DNA of 6,635 nt from an uncultured Lachnospiraceae bacterium (GTDB lineage: Bacteria; Bacillota; Clostridia; Lachnospirales; Lachnospiraceae), in the NCBI GenBank assembly GCA_902797475.1, contig CADBTG010000179.1, positions 1 to 6,635 on the forward strand, given 5' to 3'. The notes beneath the pieces are model-generated. The model saw only the letters and a list, made by a program, of their open reading frames with translations. It was not told where the DNA came from and did no database searches. A program made the translations under genes and the position numbers. Positions within the stretch are counted from its first letter, which is position 1; the number at the start of each line of letters is the position of its first letter. This document shows positions 5,974-6,635 of the stretch, piece after piece.

Positions 5974-6635
5974 ATGAATCGCGCCATGATTCGCAACATT
6001 CTGGGCTCCGTTTTGGAAGTAGAAGCCGTTCTGCTTCTGATTCCGGTGATCACAGCCTTATGCTATCGCGAGAACGTCGTCTTTTTCTATCTCGGGGCCG
6101 CCGGGTTATGCTTTCTTGTCGGCTTTCTGTTTCGCATCCGCAAGGCAAAGGACACGGTCTTCTATCTGAAGGAAGGCTGCGTCATCACGGGCTTAAGCTG
6201 GCTTCTTCTTTCCGCTTTCGGGTGCCTTCCGCTTTGGCTGAGCGGGGAGATTCCGAATCTTGAGGACGCCCTGTTTGAGACCGTTTCCGGCTTTACGACA
6301 ACCGGAGCCTCTATCGTCCCCGCCGTTGAAGATCTGACGCACGCTGCGCTTATATGGCGAAGCCTGACGCACTGGATCGGCGGCATGGGTGTTCTGGTCT
6401 TTCTTCTTGCCATCATGCCTTCAAGCGGCAGTTCCCATATGAATATCATGCGGGCAGAAAGCCCGGGACCTTCCGTCGGAAAGCTCGTTCCGAAGGTCCG
6501 TCAGACTGCGAAGATTCTGTACATCATATACTTTGCCATGACCGTTCTCGAAATCGTGCTTCTGCTCTTCGGCGGAATGACGCTCTTCGAATCGGTCAAC
6601 ACCAGCCTTGCAACCGCCGGTACCGGAGGCTTCGG
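5974..6635 (+). CDS. trkH: TrkH-type potassium-translocating membrane subunit, N-terminal part (cut by right window edge)
   Basis: TrkH is the ion-conducting subunit of the Trk potassium importer, gated by TrkA. About 220 codons are visible and the frame is open to the edge; full-length members have roughly 480 residues, so about half is missing. Hydrophobic helices occur near 12-30, 35-53 and 69-89, before the first filter loop FETVSGFTTTGAS (G111). The conserved segment SLTHWIGGMGVLVF (130-143) follows, then a helix near 181-200, then the second filter loop SLATAGTGGFG at the very end. THWIGGMG and the TTTGAS filter are characteristic of Trk rather than Ktr pores and distinguish this gene from the divergent ktrB. 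The ATG at 5974 is chosen for its GGAAGGA site 8 bases upstream; an in-frame ATG at 5986 is a weaker alternative. It is co-directional with trkA and probably in the same operon. Confidence 0.93.
   Translation, partial: MNRAMIRNILGSVLEVEAVLLLIPVITALCYRENVVFFYLGAAGLCFLVGFLFRIRKAKDTVFYLKEGCVITGLSWLLLSAFGCLPLWLSGEIPNLEDALFETVSGFTTTGASIVPAVEDLTHAALIWRSLTHWIGGMGVLVFLLAIMPSSGSSHMNIMRAESPGPSVGKLVPKVRQTAKILYIIYFAMTVLEIVLLLFGGMTLFESVNTSLATAGTGGF

Overview
The window looks like chromosomal DNA of a low-to-mid GC Bacillota, most likely a clostridium of the Lachnospiraceae type. The evidence is a GdpP-family cyclic-di-AMP phosphodiesterase, a KtrAB-type potassium transporter, strong purine-rich Shine-Dalgarno sites, sigma-A-like promoters and a TTG start codon. 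The family assignment is inference; Bacillota itself is fairly secure. No mobile element, tRNA, rRNA or CRISPR array was seen.

Layout: from the left edge, the minus strand carries the N-terminal half of gdpP (about 1-875, cut by the window edge). A hairpin terminator (945-984) separates it from a minus-strand cluster that reads, in transcription order, ktrB (4299-2965), ktrA (2938-2291), a zinc-ribbon membrane protein (2249-1827) and a small TIM-barrel metal hydrolase (1781-993). Gaps between these four genes are 26, 41 and 45 bases, so they look like one operon. A divergent regulatory region of 217 bases (4300-4516) holds two back-to-back promoters. To the right, the plus strand carries a full-length two-domain trkA (4517-5902) and the start of trkH (5974 to the right edge, cut by the window), with two compact hairpins in the 71-base gap between them.

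Function: the two divergent operons encode two different potassium-uptake systems. The first is KtrB (pore) with a single-RCK KtrA (gating ring). The second is TrkH (pore) with a tandem-RCK TrkA. All four selectivity-filter loops are intact in KtrB, and the two visible filter loops of TrkH are intact. The neighbouring gdpP would degrade cyclic-di-AMP, the second messenger that in Bacillota binds RCK_C domains of Ktr/Trk regulators and restrains potassium import. The locus therefore reads as a potassium-homeostasis island: two importers plus the enzyme that lowers the inhibitory signal. The roles of the zinc-ribbon protein and of the hydrolase in this setting are unknown.

The most interesting non-coding signal is a perfect 17-base palindrome covering the predicted transcription start of the ktr operon, which is a good operator candidate. 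Nothing here amounts to a clearly new system; the genes are recognisable families in a suggestive arrangement.
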